DNA from: Alistipes senegalensis JC50
GTDB taxonomy: Bacteria > Bacteroidota > Bacteroidia > Bacteroidales > Rikenellaceae
Direction: 5' to 3'
Assembly: GCF_025145645.1 (NCBI RefSeq)
Contig: NZ_CP102252.1
Coordinates: 2,046,001 to 2,110,000 of the forward strand
Length of the DNA stretch: 64,000 nucleotides
Positions 7,482 to 16,752 of the stretch are shown one piece after another. Made by a program: the position numbers and the translations under genes. The notes beneath the pieces are model-generated. The model saw only the letters and a list, made by a program, of their open reading frames with translations, was not told the DNA's origin and did not search any database. Within the stretch, counting starts at the first letter, position 1, and each line of letters begins with the position of its first letter.

Positions 7482-8699
7482 TCAGGCGCGCTTCTTCGCC
7501 GTCTTGGCCTCGATGGCCTTGTCCAGCTCGATGCTGAAATCCGAGAGGACGTTCATGTAGTTGATGAAGGCGTCGTAGGCCGAGTCGTAGGGATTGAAAT
7601 AGGAGTGCACGTCGCCGTCCGACAGCCACTTGGTAGCCATGTAGTAGAAGTGGTCGGAGGTCTGCATGAAACTCCACACGTAGTCGAAATCGGGGTTTTT
7701 CAGTGTCGTGACCTTCTCTTTCAGGGCGTAGAGCTTCGAGAACGCCTCGTTCTGCAACTCGTTGCCCAGCCATGCCGTCACGTCGCGCTCCTCGTCGGCC
7801 CACGACATCACGTGCGGGCAGTGGAGCACGGCCACCGGCTGGTATTTCTTCGCCGCTTCGGTCACCGTGGCGAATTCCAGTCCGTTTTTCTTGGCCAAGA
7901 CCGCTTTGGGAAGCGCGCGCATGAATTCGAAGATGCCCGTGTCGGCGGTCTGGTGTTCGCCGAAGGTCTCGTAGTCCATGAACAGGTTCACCACCTCGCC
8001 CGGCGTCTCGTCCGAAGAGAGCCATTGCACGTATTTGTCCACCGTCAGCGGCCACTGGTCCCAGCTCTTGTTCGAGAAGCGGAACGCGATGTCGTCCGAG
8101 AGCTTGTAGTTGCGCAGCAGCAGGCGCAGCTTCTGGTCGATGGCGTTGGCATAGACGTAGTTGGGCGACTTCCAGCCCAGCACGTGCTTGGCGCCCTCGG
8201 CCAGCATCGTGCGGAAGCCCATGCCGGCCACCATCTCGCCGATCTCGTCCGAATAGATCAGCTCCGTGTTGCGGAACGCCGTGGGCTTCACCCCGAACTC
8301 CTTCTTGATGAGGGCGGTGTGCAGTTTGACCTGCTCCCGGAAATCCTCTTTCGAAGCCAGCGAGGCCAGCGAGTGCGAATAGGTTTCGGCCAGGAACTCC
8401 ACGCATCCCGTCGCCGCCAGCTCCTTGAACGAGTCGAGGACTTCGGGGGCGAACGCACGGAACTGCTCGACGGCGATGCCCGTGATCGAGAACGAGCAGC
8501 GGAACCTGCCCTTGTTCTCTTTGATGAGTTTCAGCAGCAGGGCGTTCATCGGCAGGTAGCACTGGCGGGCCACCTTCTGCATGATCGAGCGGTTCAGGAG
8601 GTCATCCAGATAGTTATGGTCTTTGCCCATGTTGAAGAAACGGTATTTCTTCAGACGCCAGGGCTGGTGTACCTGAAAATAGATGCAAACGGTTTTCAT
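7482..8699 (-). CDS. Glycoside hydrolase family 57 protein (alpha-amylase / glucanotransferase type)
   Basis: 405 residues, cytoplasmic. GH57 conserved regions are visible: HQP at 11-13, SITGIAVEQF, FLAETYSHS with the likely nucleophile E105, and FMDYETFGEH with the likely acid/base D242. Members are alpha-amylases, 4-alpha-glucanotransferases or branching enzymes; the length suits the short Bacteroidetes amylase-like group rather than the ~520-residue branching enzymes. It is the last gene of the glycogen operon, 7 bases after the GT4 synthase. ATG 8699 is preferred to the in-frame ATG at 8726, which overlaps the upstream gene. Confidence 0.88.
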   Translation of the reverse strand: MKTVCIYFQVHQPWRLKKYRFFNMGKDHNYLDDLLNRSIMQKVARQCYLPMNALLLKLIKENKGRFRCSFSITGIAVEQFRAFAPEVLDSFKELAATGCVEFLAETYSHSLASLASKEDFREQVKLHTALIKKEFGVKPTAFRNTELIYSDEIGEMVAGMGFRTMLAEGAKHVLGWKSPNYVYANAIDQKLRLLLRNYKLSDDIAFRFSNKSWDQWPLTVDKYVQWLSSDETPGEVVNLFMDYETFGEHQTADTGIFEFMRALPKAVLAKKNGLEFATVTEAAKKYQPVAVLHCPHVMSWADEERDVTAWLGNELQNEAFSKLYALKEKVTTLKNPDFDYVWSFMQTSDHFYYMATKWLSDGDVHSYFNPYDSAYDAFINYMNVLSDFSIELDKAIEAKTAKKRA

Positions 8700-8706
8700 G
8701 GCGATA

Positions 8707-10026
8707 CTATTTTGATTGTTTCTCATTCTCTTCGATCACGGCCTCGTAAACCGTCTTGATCTTTGCCGCAGCGTCGTTCCATTTGAGATTGGTGACCTCT
8801 TCGAGCCCCTTCGAGGCGAACATGCCCGAGAGGGCGGGGTATTTGATCAGTCCGTAGATGGCGTCCGCAAGGGCGTCCACGTCCCAGTAATCGACTTTCA
8901 CGGCGTAGTCCAGCACCTCGGCCACGCCGCTCTGCTTCGAGATGATGACCGGAACGTTCGACCGCATCGCTTCGAGGGGCGAGATGCCGAAGGGCTCCGA
9001 CACCGAAGGCATCACGTATACGTCCGACAGCTGGAACATCTTGTGCACATCCTCTCCGCGGAGGAATCCCGTAAAGTGGAATCGGTCGGCGATGCCGAGC
9101 CGTGCCACGCGGCGGATGACATGGTTCATCATGTCGCCCGAGCCGGCCATCACAAAGCGTACGTCGGGCACGCGCTTCAGCACCTTGGCGGCGGCCTCCA
9201 CGAAATAGTCGGGTCCCTTCTGGTAGGTGATGCGTCCCAGGAAGGTCACGATCTTGTCCTTGACGCCCCGTTCGGGAACCTTGCCGCTGTTCTCGGCGAA
9301 GCGCACGGCGTTGTGCACCGTCACGACCTTGTCGGCCGGGACTCCGTAGCGGTTGATGACGATGTTGCGCGTGAGGTTCGACACGGCGATCACCCGGTCG
9401 GCGGCGTGCATGCCGGCGCGTTCGATGGCGTAGACCTGCGTGTTGACGTTCTCGCCCGAACGGTCGTATTCCGTGGCGTGCATGTGCACCACAAGCGGTT
9501 TTCCGGAAACGAGCTTGGCGGCGATGCCCGCATAGTAGGTGAGCCAGTCGTGGGCGTGGATCACGTCGAACTGCCCTTCCAGATCCTTGGCCACCTGCGC
9601 GGCGACCACGGCATAGCGGGCGACCTCCTCCATGAGGTTGGCGCCGTACTTGCCCGAAAAGGTGTAGCGTTGTTTCCAGGCATCGGTCGTTGACCAGGTC
9701 CGCTCTCCCGACTTGACATATTTTTCGTGATAGACTTCGTACTCCTCCGGCGAGATGTAGGGAACCATGTTCGAGTCGATGTGGATGAACGACATCTTTT
9801 CCAGAATGTCGTCCGCACCGCTTCCCGTCGAACCGTACATGGCTTCCACGTCGCTGGCGTTCAGCACGTGCGTGAAGCGCTGGTCCTCGTCGCCGTAGGC
9901 GTGCGGGACGACGAACGTGACGTTGACGCCGTTGCGCGCCAGTCCGCGGGTCATTCCGTAGCAGGCCGTTCCCAGTCCGCCCGCAATGTGGGGCGGAAAC
10001 TCCCATCCGAACATTAATACTCTCAT
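8707..10026 (-). CDS. GT4-type glycogen/starch synthase-like glycosyltransferase
   Basis: 439 residues, GT-B fold. The N-terminal segment FGWEFPPHIAGGLGTACYGM has the glycogen-synthase-like glycine loop. The C-terminal half has VTFLGRITYQKGPDYFVEAA and the E-x7-E type motif SEPFGISPLEAM that binds the sugar nucleotide. HAHDWLTYYAG is typical of glycogen and sucrose synthases. Likely role: alpha-1,4-glucan chain synthesis from a nucleotide glucose. Between debranching enzyme and GH57 genes in one operon, it forms a common Bacteroidetes glycogen trio. Confidence 0.87.
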   Translation of the reverse strand: MRVLMFGWEFPPHIAGGLGTACYGMTRGLARNGVNVTFVVPHAYGDEDQRFTHVLNASDVEAMYGSTGSGADDILEKMSFIHIDSNMVPYISPEEYEVYHEKYVKSGERTWSTTDAWKQRYTFSGKYGANLMEEVARYAVVAAQVAKDLEGQFDVIHAHDWLTYYAGIAAKLVSGKPLVVHMHATEYDRSGENVNTQVYAIERAGMHAADRVIAVSNLTRNIVINRYGVPADKVVTVHNAVRFAENSGKVPERGVKDKIVTFLGRITYQKGPDYFVEAAAKVLKRVPDVRFVMAGSGDMMNHVIRRVARLGIADRFHFTGFLRGEDVHKMFQLSDVYVMPSVSEPFGISPLEAMRSNVPVIISKQSGVAEVLDYAVKVDYWDVDALADAIYGLIKYPALSGMFASKGLEEVTNLKWNDAAAKIKTVYEAVIEENEKQSK

Positions 10027-10128
10027 ACCGTTATTCCTTGTTTTTTACTTATTCATCGTTTTCACGCATCCCGAGGCTTCCGATTCACGGCTCGCGGCCG
10101 TGTTTGCAAGTCCGACTCTCTCCTGAAT

Positions 10129-10144
10129 CTCCGCCGTGGCGGAG
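10129..10144 (-). other. Hairpin between debranching enzyme and GT4 genes
   Basis: CTCCGCC, GT, GGCGGAG, a perfect 7-bp stem (8 bp counting the adjacent T-A pair) in the 142-base gap. No T-run follows on the minus strand, so it may be an mRNA-stabilising or processing element within the operon. Confidence 0.5.
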
Positions 10145-10168
10145 ACCTTCTGTCGGCACGACGCTGTT

Positions 10169-12238
10169 TTATCTCTTGGCGGTCGCTTTTTTCGCTGCGG
10201 GCTTCGCCGCTTTTGCGGCGGACGCCTTCTTGACGGCGCTTTTTCCGGCTTTCGCACTCTTCGCCGCCGGTTTTTTCGCGGCTTTCTCCGCCTTTCGGGG
10301 CTTCTCTTCCGGCCGCCGGCGCCGGATCATGCCGTAGATGTCCAGCACGGCCGCCACGCTCCACGCCTGCGAAATGGCTCCGCGGGGTGAGAACGGGGGA
10401 TCGGCGTCGAACAGCTCTCCGATCGAACCGATGCCGTAGGTCTGGATGTCCTCCTCGAAGTTGGCCAGCATCTCTTCGGCCTGCGGCAGGAACGAATCGC
10501 CGTTGACATCGAAGCAGGCCCGCACGTAGAACGACAGCAGCCACGGCCATACCGAGCCGTTCTTGCCGGCGAAGTCGCGTTCGGCGGGCGTACCCTCCTG
10601 CGAACCCTTGTAGAGCGGGTTGCGGGGCGAGAGCGTCCGCAGCCCCTTGGGGGTCAGGAGGTGCTGGCTCACGGTGCGGATCACCTCCAGCTGGGTCTGC
10701 TCGTCGATCATCTTGTAGGGGAGTCCGCAGGCGAGGATCATGTTCGGGCGGATCTCCTTCGAAGTCCCTTCGCAGCCGATGCAGTCGGCCAGATAGCCCT
10801 CCGGCAGACGGAACAGTTCGTTGAACGACGCCGCGGTCCGTTCGGGCAGCGACTCCCAGGTTTTCACGAACTTCTTGTCGCCGTGTTCGCCCGCCAGCCG
10901 CAGCGTGTAGCGCACGGCGTTGTACCACAGGGTGTTGACCTCGACCTGATAGCCGTTGCGCGGGGTGACGGGCACTCCGTCAATCACCGAGTTCATCCAC
11001 GTCAGGGGCACGCGCTCCGACGAGGCCCATACGAGTCCGTTCTCGTTGAGCAGCACCCGTCCCGCGACGCCTTGCTTATAGGCTTCCAGCACCCGTTTCA
11101 TCGCCTTGCCGTAGCGTTCCCAGACGGCCTTGGCGCCGATCTGCTCTTCGAGCCGCTGCAACGTCCAGAAGAACCACAGCGGAGCGTCCGCGGCCACGGC
11201 CGCCGAGGCGTCCCCGGCGAACATGCCGTCCTGCATGGTGCGCACCTCGTAGTCGAGGGCGTCGATGCAGTCCTCCTTGTGGTCCTGCTCCAGGGTGATG
11301 CCGGGCAGCGAGACGAAGGTCTGGCGCCCCGAAACCCCGTGCCACGGGTAACCCGATATGACCTCCGTGCGGTTGCCCGGACGGCGGATCAGGAACTGCC
11401 GCGCCGAGTGTTCGAGGCAGCTGATGAAGTCGATCTTGTGCGTGCGGCGGGCGATGGAGCCTTCGAAGAGCTCTTCGATGGTCTTCGTCGAGCCCATCTC
11501 GTCGAGCGACGCCGAGAAGATGATGCTCTCGCCCTTTTTGAGCTCGGTTTCGAAATAGCCCGTCGTCAGCAGGTCTTCGTGTCCCTCGTAGCCGCGGGCG
11601 ATGTCCTGCTGGTATTCGAAATTGTAGTACCAGTCGGGCGCCGGCACGAATTCCGTGCCGGGTTTGCTCGTCTGGAGGTAGAGCCACGGGAACGAACCGT
11701 AGAGGCGGCATTTTACGCCGTTGACCGCCGGATAGGAGCGTCCGTCGGCGGCCATGTTGGCGCGGGTCAGCGCGTGTTTGTCGCGGAAGGCCAGGAACGG
11801 GCGCAGTCTCAGACGCGTTTCGGAGTGGGCGTCCACGAGCGTGTAGCGGATCATCAGCTGCGTGCGTTTGTGAATCCAGAGCATCTCCTTCTTGAGGATG
11901 ACGCCGCCCACGCGGTAGGTGATCGTGGGGGTCGGCGTGTACTCGAAGTCGGTGATGTACTTGTGGCCGCGGGGTTCGTAGACTCCCGGGAATCGGTGCA
12001 GCGCCAGATTGAACGTCTGGTCGTGCTGGATCACCGTCTCGTCGAGCGACGAGAGCAGGACGTAGGTCCGGCCGCTGTCGTCGATCGGCGCCACTATCAG
12101 TCCGTGGTAGCGGCGGGTGTTGCAGCAGACGATGGTCGTGCTCATGTATCCGCCGATGCGGTCCGTTGCGAGCATCTCGCGCTGGAGCGAGTACTCCAGG
12201 TTGCCCAATTCGCTTTTGTCGAAAGTAAGTGCTGACAT
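10169..12238 (-). CDS. Glycogen debranching enzyme (amylo-alpha-1,6-glucosidase, GH133) with Lys/Ala-rich tail
   Basis: 689 residues, cytoplasmic. The N-terminal GDE domain begins with the typical LEYSLQREMLATDRIGGYMS and NTRRYHGLIVAP. The C-terminal (alpha/alpha)6 catalytic part includes PLWFFWTLQRLEE, RNGYQVEVNTLWYNAVRY, IRPNMILACGLPY and GSVWPWLLSFYVRA. It removes alpha-1,6 branches during glycogen turnover. Oddity: the last ~44 residues (about 646-689) are almost only Lys, Ala, Pro and Ser with KKPAAK-like repeats, resembling histone H1-like or AlgP tails. That is not part of the GDE fold. It is the second gene of the operon, 107 bases after the synthase-phosphorylase fusion. Confidence 0.92.
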   Translation of the reverse strand: MSALTFDKSELGNLEYSLQREMLATDRIGGYMSTTIVCCNTRRYHGLIVAPIDDSGRTYVLLSSLDETVIQHDQTFNLALHRFPGVYEPRGHKYITDFEYTPTPTITYRVGGVILKKEMLWIHKRTQLMIRYTLVDAHSETRLRLRPFLAFRDKHALTRANMAADGRSYPAVNGVKCRLYGSFPWLYLQTSKPGTEFVPAPDWYYNFEYQQDIARGYEGHEDLLTTGYFETELKKGESIIFSASLDEMGSTKTIEELFEGSIARRTHKIDFISCLEHSARQFLIRRPGNRTEVISGYPWHGVSGRQTFVSLPGITLEQDHKEDCIDALDYEVRTMQDGMFAGDASAAVAADAPLWFFWTLQRLEEQIGAKAVWERYGKAMKRVLEAYKQGVAGRVLLNENGLVWASSERVPLTWMNSVIDGVPVTPRNGYQVEVNTLWYNAVRYTLRLAGEHGDKKFVKTWESLPERTAASFNELFRLPEGYLADCIGCEGTSKEIRPNMILACGLPYKMIDEQTQLEVIRTVSQHLLTPKGLRTLSPRNPLYKGSQEGTPAERDFAGKNGSVWPWLLSFYVRACFDVNGDSFLPQAEEMLANFEEDIQTYGIGSIGELFDADPPFSPRGAISQAWSVAAVLDIYGMIRRRRPEEKPRKAEKAAKKPAAKSAKAGKSAVKKASAAKAAKPAAKKATAKR

Positions 12239-12345
12239 ATCGCTGTAAAATGCTGTTCGTCCTTATAAAGATATTGAAATTTTCAGAATATTGCAATCCT
12301 GCGACTGAAAATCGACATCTTTTTTATCCGTTTCCTTTCGGAAGC

Positions 12346-15300
12346 CTATGCCCATTTCACCAATGCAAAATCCATGCGATGCGGAAGATGCGGATTGCAG
12401 GGATAGATGCGCAGCGCCACGTCGAACGTGCCCGTCTCGTCGGGCGTGTAGTCCAACGCATAGGTCACCAGATTGTTGTCGGTCCGGGTTCGTTCGAGCC
12501 GGATCGTGCGGACGACGTTGACGCCCTGTCCGCCGACGATCTGGCGGGCGATGACCATCTCCACGCCGATGTCCTCCGGACGGAGGTTGGCGATGTCCAC
12601 CGTCACCGAGAAGCGGTACTTCTCGCCGACGCAGACGGCCTCCTTGTCGATCTTCACGCGCTCCACGTCCACCGCGCGGACCTGGTCCCAGGCCGCCGAG
12701 ACCTTGCGCTTCCAGGCCGCGATCTCGCGGGCCAGCAGGCAGGAGTCGGCGCTCAGCTTGCGCTTGCGGGCCGCCAGCTTGTCGTAGAAGCGCTCCTCGT
12801 AGTCGATCAGCATGCGGTTGGTCGTGAAGTTCGAGGCGATGTCCGCCACGCATTTCTTGACCGAGGCCACCCATTCGTGGGGGATGTTGTCCGTGCCGCG
12901 GGCGTAGTATTTCGGGGCGATCTGCTCCTCGATGGTGTTGTAGATCATCTCGGCGTCGAGTTCGTCCTGGAAGTGCTGGTCGGTGAACGTGCGCTCCATG
13001 GGCAGCATCCATCCGGCGCCCTCCTTGTAGCCCTCGACCCACCAGCCGTCGAGCACCGAGAACTGCATCACGCCGTTCATCACGCACTTTTCGCCCGAGG
13101 TTCCCGAAGCCTCCAGCGGCCGCGTCGGGGTGTTCAGCCAGACATCGACGCCCTGCACCATGCGGCGCGCCAGCTCCATGTCGTAGTTTTGCAGGAAGAT
13201 GATCTTGCCCACGAACTGCGGCATGGCGGCCACCTCGACGATGCGTTTGATGAGGTCCTGCCCCGGTTTGTCGTTGGGGTGGGCTTTGCCGGCGAAGATG
13301 AACTGCACGGGGCGCTCCTTGTTGTTGACGATCGCCGCCAGCCGGTCGAGGTTCGTGAAGAGCAGGTAGGCGCGCTTGTAGGTGGCGAAGCGGCGCGCGA
13401 AACCGATGGTCAGCACGTCGGGCTTGATGCCCTCGATGATCTGGAGCATCTGGCGCGGCGAATCGAGACGCACCTGCGCGGGATCGCTGTAACGCCGGCG
13501 GATGTGCTTGATGAGCTTGTTCTTGAGCTTCATGCGCTCCTCCCACAGTTCGCCGTCGGGGATGTCGTGCACCTTCTGCCAGGCCGGGATGTCGTAGACG
13601 TGGCCTTCGAATCCGTCGGCGAAATAGCGGGCGTAGAGACGCCGCAGCGACGTGGCGATCCATGTCGGGAAGTGCACGCCGTTGGTGACGTAGCCGATGT
13701 GGAGCTCGTTCTTGAAGTAGCCCGGCCACATGTTGCCCAGAATGTCCTTCGACACCTCGCCGTGGAGCCACGACACGCCGTTGACCTCCTGCGAGAGGTT
13801 GCAGGCCAGCACCGACATCGAGAATTTCTCGTTGGGGTCGTTGGGGTTGGTCTTGCCCAGGTTGATGTACTGCTCCCAGGTGATGCCCAGCACGTCGGGA
13901 TAGTGCGACATGTACTGGCGGATCATCGACTCGGGGAATGCGTCGTGGCCGGCCGGCACGGGGGTGTGCGTCGTGAAGAGCGACGACGAGCGCACCACCT
14001 CCAGCGCCTCGGAGAACGAGAGCTTGCGGTGGTTCACCAGGTCGCGGATGCGCTCCACGCCGATGAAGGCGGCGTGCCCCTCGTTGCAGTGGTACACCTC
14101 GTGTTTGACGCCCACCTTGCGCAGGGCGCGGATGCCGCCGATGCCCAGCAGGATCTCCTGTTTGAGCCGGTTCTCCCAGTCGCCTCCGTAGAGGTAGTGG
14201 GTGATCTGGCGGTCCTCTTCGAGGTTGTCCTCGATGTCGGCGTCGAGCAGGTAGAGGTCCGTGCGGCCCACCTGGCATTTCCAGATGCGCGCCGAGAGCG
14301 TGCGGCCCGGGAATGCGACGGTGACCGTCATCCAGTTGCCGGCCTCGTCGCGCACGGGCGAGATCGGGAGTTTATAGAAGTTCTGCGCCTCGTAGGTCGC
14401 CTCCTGCGCCCCCTGCGCCGAGAGTTTCTGCGTGAAGTAGCCGTAGCGGTAGAGCAGGCCCACGGCGGCCATCGGGACGTTCTTGTCCGAAGCCTCCTTG
14501 AGGTAGTCGCCGGCCAGAATGCCCAGGCCGCCCGAGTAGATTTTCAGCGACGAGTGCAGGCCGTATTCCATCGAGAAGTAGGAGATCGTCGTGGTCTTCG
14601 GGTCGGGCTTCTCGTTCATGTAGTCGCGGAACTGCGTGTGCACGGCATCGAGCATGGCGAGGAAGTTCGAGTCCTTTTCGAGCTGTTTCAGGCGTTCGAC
14701 GCTCAGCGCGTCGAGAAATGCGATCGGGTTGCGCTCGCATTCGGCCCACAGCACGGGGTCGATCCCTTCGAACAGGTCGCGGGCGCCGGGGTTCCAGCAC
14801 CACCAGAGGTTGCGCGACAGCTCTTCGAGGGCGTGCAGCCGCTTGGGCAGCGTCTTATCGACCATCATGCGGTTCCAGACGGGCTTCTCGACGAAAAGCT
14901 GCTGGCGCACGAAGTTGATCTGCTCGGTCTTGGCGCCTCCGTCGTCCAGCACGGCGCGGTTGGTGCGGACGATCGAACTCTCGACCGCTTCGGAATAAGC
15001 CTGTTCGTAGGCGGCGAAGAGGTGTTCCCAGAGCGCCGTCGTCGAAATCTCGTAGGCCGAGGTGCGCATTTCGTTCACGTGCTTCTCGTCCAGCAGGCTG
15101 AAGCGCAGCAGGGTTTCGGCGACCTTCTGTTCGACCTCCCGGTCGTTGTAGTCGTCGCGGCGGACGACCTCCACGCCGGCGTGTTCGCGGTGTTTGTCCA
15201 CCCAGAGCCCGAATCCTGCCAGCGTCGTGGTGACGGTCGGCACCGAGAAGGCCACCGATTCCAGCGGGGTGTAGCCCCACGGCTCGTAGTAGGAGGGGAA

Positions 15301-16596
15301 GACCGTGAGGTCCATGCCCACCAGCAGTTCGTAATAGTCCTTGTTGAAGATGCCGTCGGCCTTGTTGAGGTAGGTCGGCACGAAGATCACCTTCACCTTC
15401 GATTCGGGACGGGTCAGGACCGAGTCCTTGAGGGCGTTGACGATCGGGTCCCAGGCCGGATTTTCGAGGTAGTGGGTCGTGTATTTGTACTGGCTCCCGT
15501 CGATGGGGTTCGACGCATCGGCCAGATGGGCCTGCAAGTCTGCGCGCGGACCGCGGTTGCCTGCGGGTACGGTGATGTAGGCCAGCACCTCGCGCCGGAG
15601 CTTGTCCGACTCCGCGAGCTGTTTGAGCGATTCGATGAAGATGTCGATGCCCTTGTTGCGGAACTCGTAGCGGCCACTGGTGCCGACGATCAGCGGGTCG
15701 CCCGCGAACTTTTCGCCCAGGCAGGCTTCGGCCACCGCGATCATCGCCTTGCGGGCCTCGTCGCGCTTGGCGTAGTACTCCTCGCCGGTCCACACGAAGT
15801 CGTTTTCGAAGCCGTTGGGCGTCACGCCGTCCGGCTCGCGGCCCAGCAGGTATTTGCATTCGTTGGCCGTGATGTCGCTCACCGTGAGGAAGGCGTCGTG
15901 GTATGCGGCGGCCATCTTCTCGATCGAATGTTTGGCCGTGACGTTGAACCGCCGGGCCAGTTCGTCGGCGTTGAATTTCGTGAGGTCGTTGTAGAGCGGC
16001 AGTCGGTTGCCGGCGATGCAGCGGCCCATGACCGTGGCGTGGGTGGTGAACACCGTGGCCACGTAGGGTGCGCGGTTGCGCAGGTAGAGGCCGCCGGCGG
16101 CGGTCATCCATTCGTGGAAATGCGCGGCGGCCTTGTCGGTCGGGGCACAGAAGGCCTCGACGTAGGAGGCGATCACCACGCCCGCGGCCCAGCCGAAGAG
16201 CACCGGCTCGATGTAGTCCCACTGTCCCGAGATCGAATCCACGTGGTACGACTCCCAGAGGCTTTTGAGGATCTCGTCCTTGCGGGGGATCAGCGACGAG
16301 AAATCGACCAGCACCGCCGTCGGTTCGCCTTTGATCTTCCAGCGGCCGACGCGCACGCGGACGCCCTCGTTGTAGAGTTTCTGGCGCCATGCCTTCAACA
16401 GCGCGGGGTCCTCCTCGAACTCGGGGTTCACGCCCTCGTGCGAGAGGTCGGGGCCGAGCAGGATGTAGCGGTCTGCGAATTTGCGGGTCACGGTCTGTGC
16501 CTTGGTCGAGATGACGGTGTGTATGCCGCCGACTTTGTTGCATACCTCCCAACTTACTTCGAACAGGAAGTCGGGGGAGTGTTTTGCATTGCTCAT
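12346..16596 (-). CDS. Glycogen synthase (GT3-like) fused to alpha-glucan phosphorylase (GT35)
   Basis: 1416 residues, two enzymes in one chain. Residues 1 to ~555 are a GT3-type glycogen synthase (FEVSWEVCNKVGGIHTVIST, TTHATVMGRCIAG, ITANECKYLLGREPDGVTPNG, PSYYEPWGYTPLE), the eukaryotic-like UDP-glucose-using family. From ~575 a DUF3417-type entry (ELSRNLWWCWNPGARDLF) leads into an alpha-glucan phosphorylase (FSMEYGLHSSLKIYSGGLG, LEASGTSGEKCVMNG with the PLP lysine near K1170, SVLDGWWVEGY). The phosphorylase half releases glucose-1-phosphate from alpha-1,4-glucan. It is the first gene of the operon with its own strong promoter. Both halves keep their key motifs, so neither looks dead. Confidence 0.92.
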   Translation of the reverse strand: MSNAKHSPDFLFEVSWEVCNKVGGIHTVISTKAQTVTRKFADRYILLGPDLSHEGVNPEFEEDPALLKAWRQKLYNEGVRVRVGRWKIKGEPTAVLVDFSSLIPRKDEILKSLWESYHVDSISGQWDYIEPVLFGWAAGVVIASYVEAFCAPTDKAAAHFHEWMTAAGGLYLRNRAPYVATVFTTHATVMGRCIAGNRLPLYNDLTKFNADELARRFNVTAKHSIEKMAAAYHDAFLTVSDITANECKYLLGREPDGVTPNGFENDFVWTGEEYYAKRDEARKAMIAVAEACLGEKFAGDPLIVGTSGRYEFRNKGIDIFIESLKQLAESDKLRREVLAYITVPAGNRGPRADLQAHLADASNPIDGSQYKYTTHYLENPAWDPIVNALKDSVLTRPESKVKVIFVPTYLNKADGIFNKDYYELLVGMDLTVFPSYYEPWGYTPLESVAFSVPTVTTTLAGFGLWVDKHREHAGVEVVRRDDYNDREVEQKVAETLLRFSLLDEKHVNEMRTSAYEISTTALWEHLFAAYEQAYSEAVESSIVRTNRAVLDDGGAKTEQINFVRQQLFVEKPVWNRMMVDKTLPKRLHALEELSRNLWWCWNPGARDLFEGIDPVLWAECERNPIAFLDALSVERLKQLEKDSNFLAMLDAVHTQFRDYMNEKPDPKTTTISYFSMEYGLHSSLKIYSGGLGILAGDYLKEASDKNVPMAAVGLLYRYGYFTQKLSAQGAQEATYEAQNFYKLPISPVRDEAGNWMTVTVAFPGRTLSARIWKCQVGRTDLYLLDADIEDNLEEDRQITHYLYGGDWENRLKQEILLGIGGIRALRKVGVKHEVYHCNEGHAAFIGVERIRDLVNHRKLSFSEALEVVRSSSLFTTHTPVPAGHDAFPESMIRQYMSHYPDVLGITWEQYINLGKTNPNDPNEKFSMSVLACNLSQEVNGVSWLHGEVSKDILGNMWPGYFKNELHIGYVTNGVHFPTWIATSLRRLYARYFADGFEGHVYDIPAWQKVHDIPDGELWEERMKLKNKLIKHIRRRYSDPAQVRLDSPRQMLQIIEGIKPDVLTIGFARRFATYKRAYLLFTNLDRLAAIVNNKERPVQFIFAGKAHPNDKPGQDLIKRIVEVAAMPQFVGKIIFLQNYDMELARRMVQGVDVWLNTPTRPLEASGTSGEKCVMNGVMQFSVLDGWWVEGYKEGAGWMLPMERTFTDQHFQDELDAEMIYNTIEEQIAPKYYARGTDNIPHEWVASVKKCVADIASNFTTNRMLIDYEERFYDKLAARKRKLSADSCLLAREIAAWKRKVSAAWDQVRAVDVERVKIDKEAVCVGEKYRFSVTVDIANLRPEDIGVEMVIARQIVGGQGVNVVRTIRLERTRTDNNLVTYALDYTPDETGTFDVALRIYPCNPHLPHRMDFALVKWA

Positions 16597-16651
16597 ATAC
16601 TGTGTTTGTTTGTAATTTTTTCGGGACGGAGTCGGATTCGAAATCCGGCTG

Positions 16652-16682
16652 CAAAGGTAACGCTTATATTTCTATAAAACAA
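16652..16682 (-). promoter_or_regulatory. Promoter of the glycogen operon
   Basis: On the minus strand: TTG (16682-16680), 20 bases, TACCTTTG (16659-16652). This gives a leader of about 50 bases before ATG 16596. Confidence 0.75.
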
Positions 16683-16752
16683 CCCGAAGCCATATTTACT
16701 AAAAAAATTTAATAATAACTTAACATTTCTGTTTCACCCGGTTGCGGGGTCG

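Noticed and set aside
12229..16677. A very long open frame of about 1480 codons on the plus strand opposite the synthase-phosphorylase gene
   Set aside because: It is a mirror of a GC-rich, codon-biased gene; its translation is His/Val/Arg/Asp-rich without domains, and the minus-strand frame has clear enzyme motifs.
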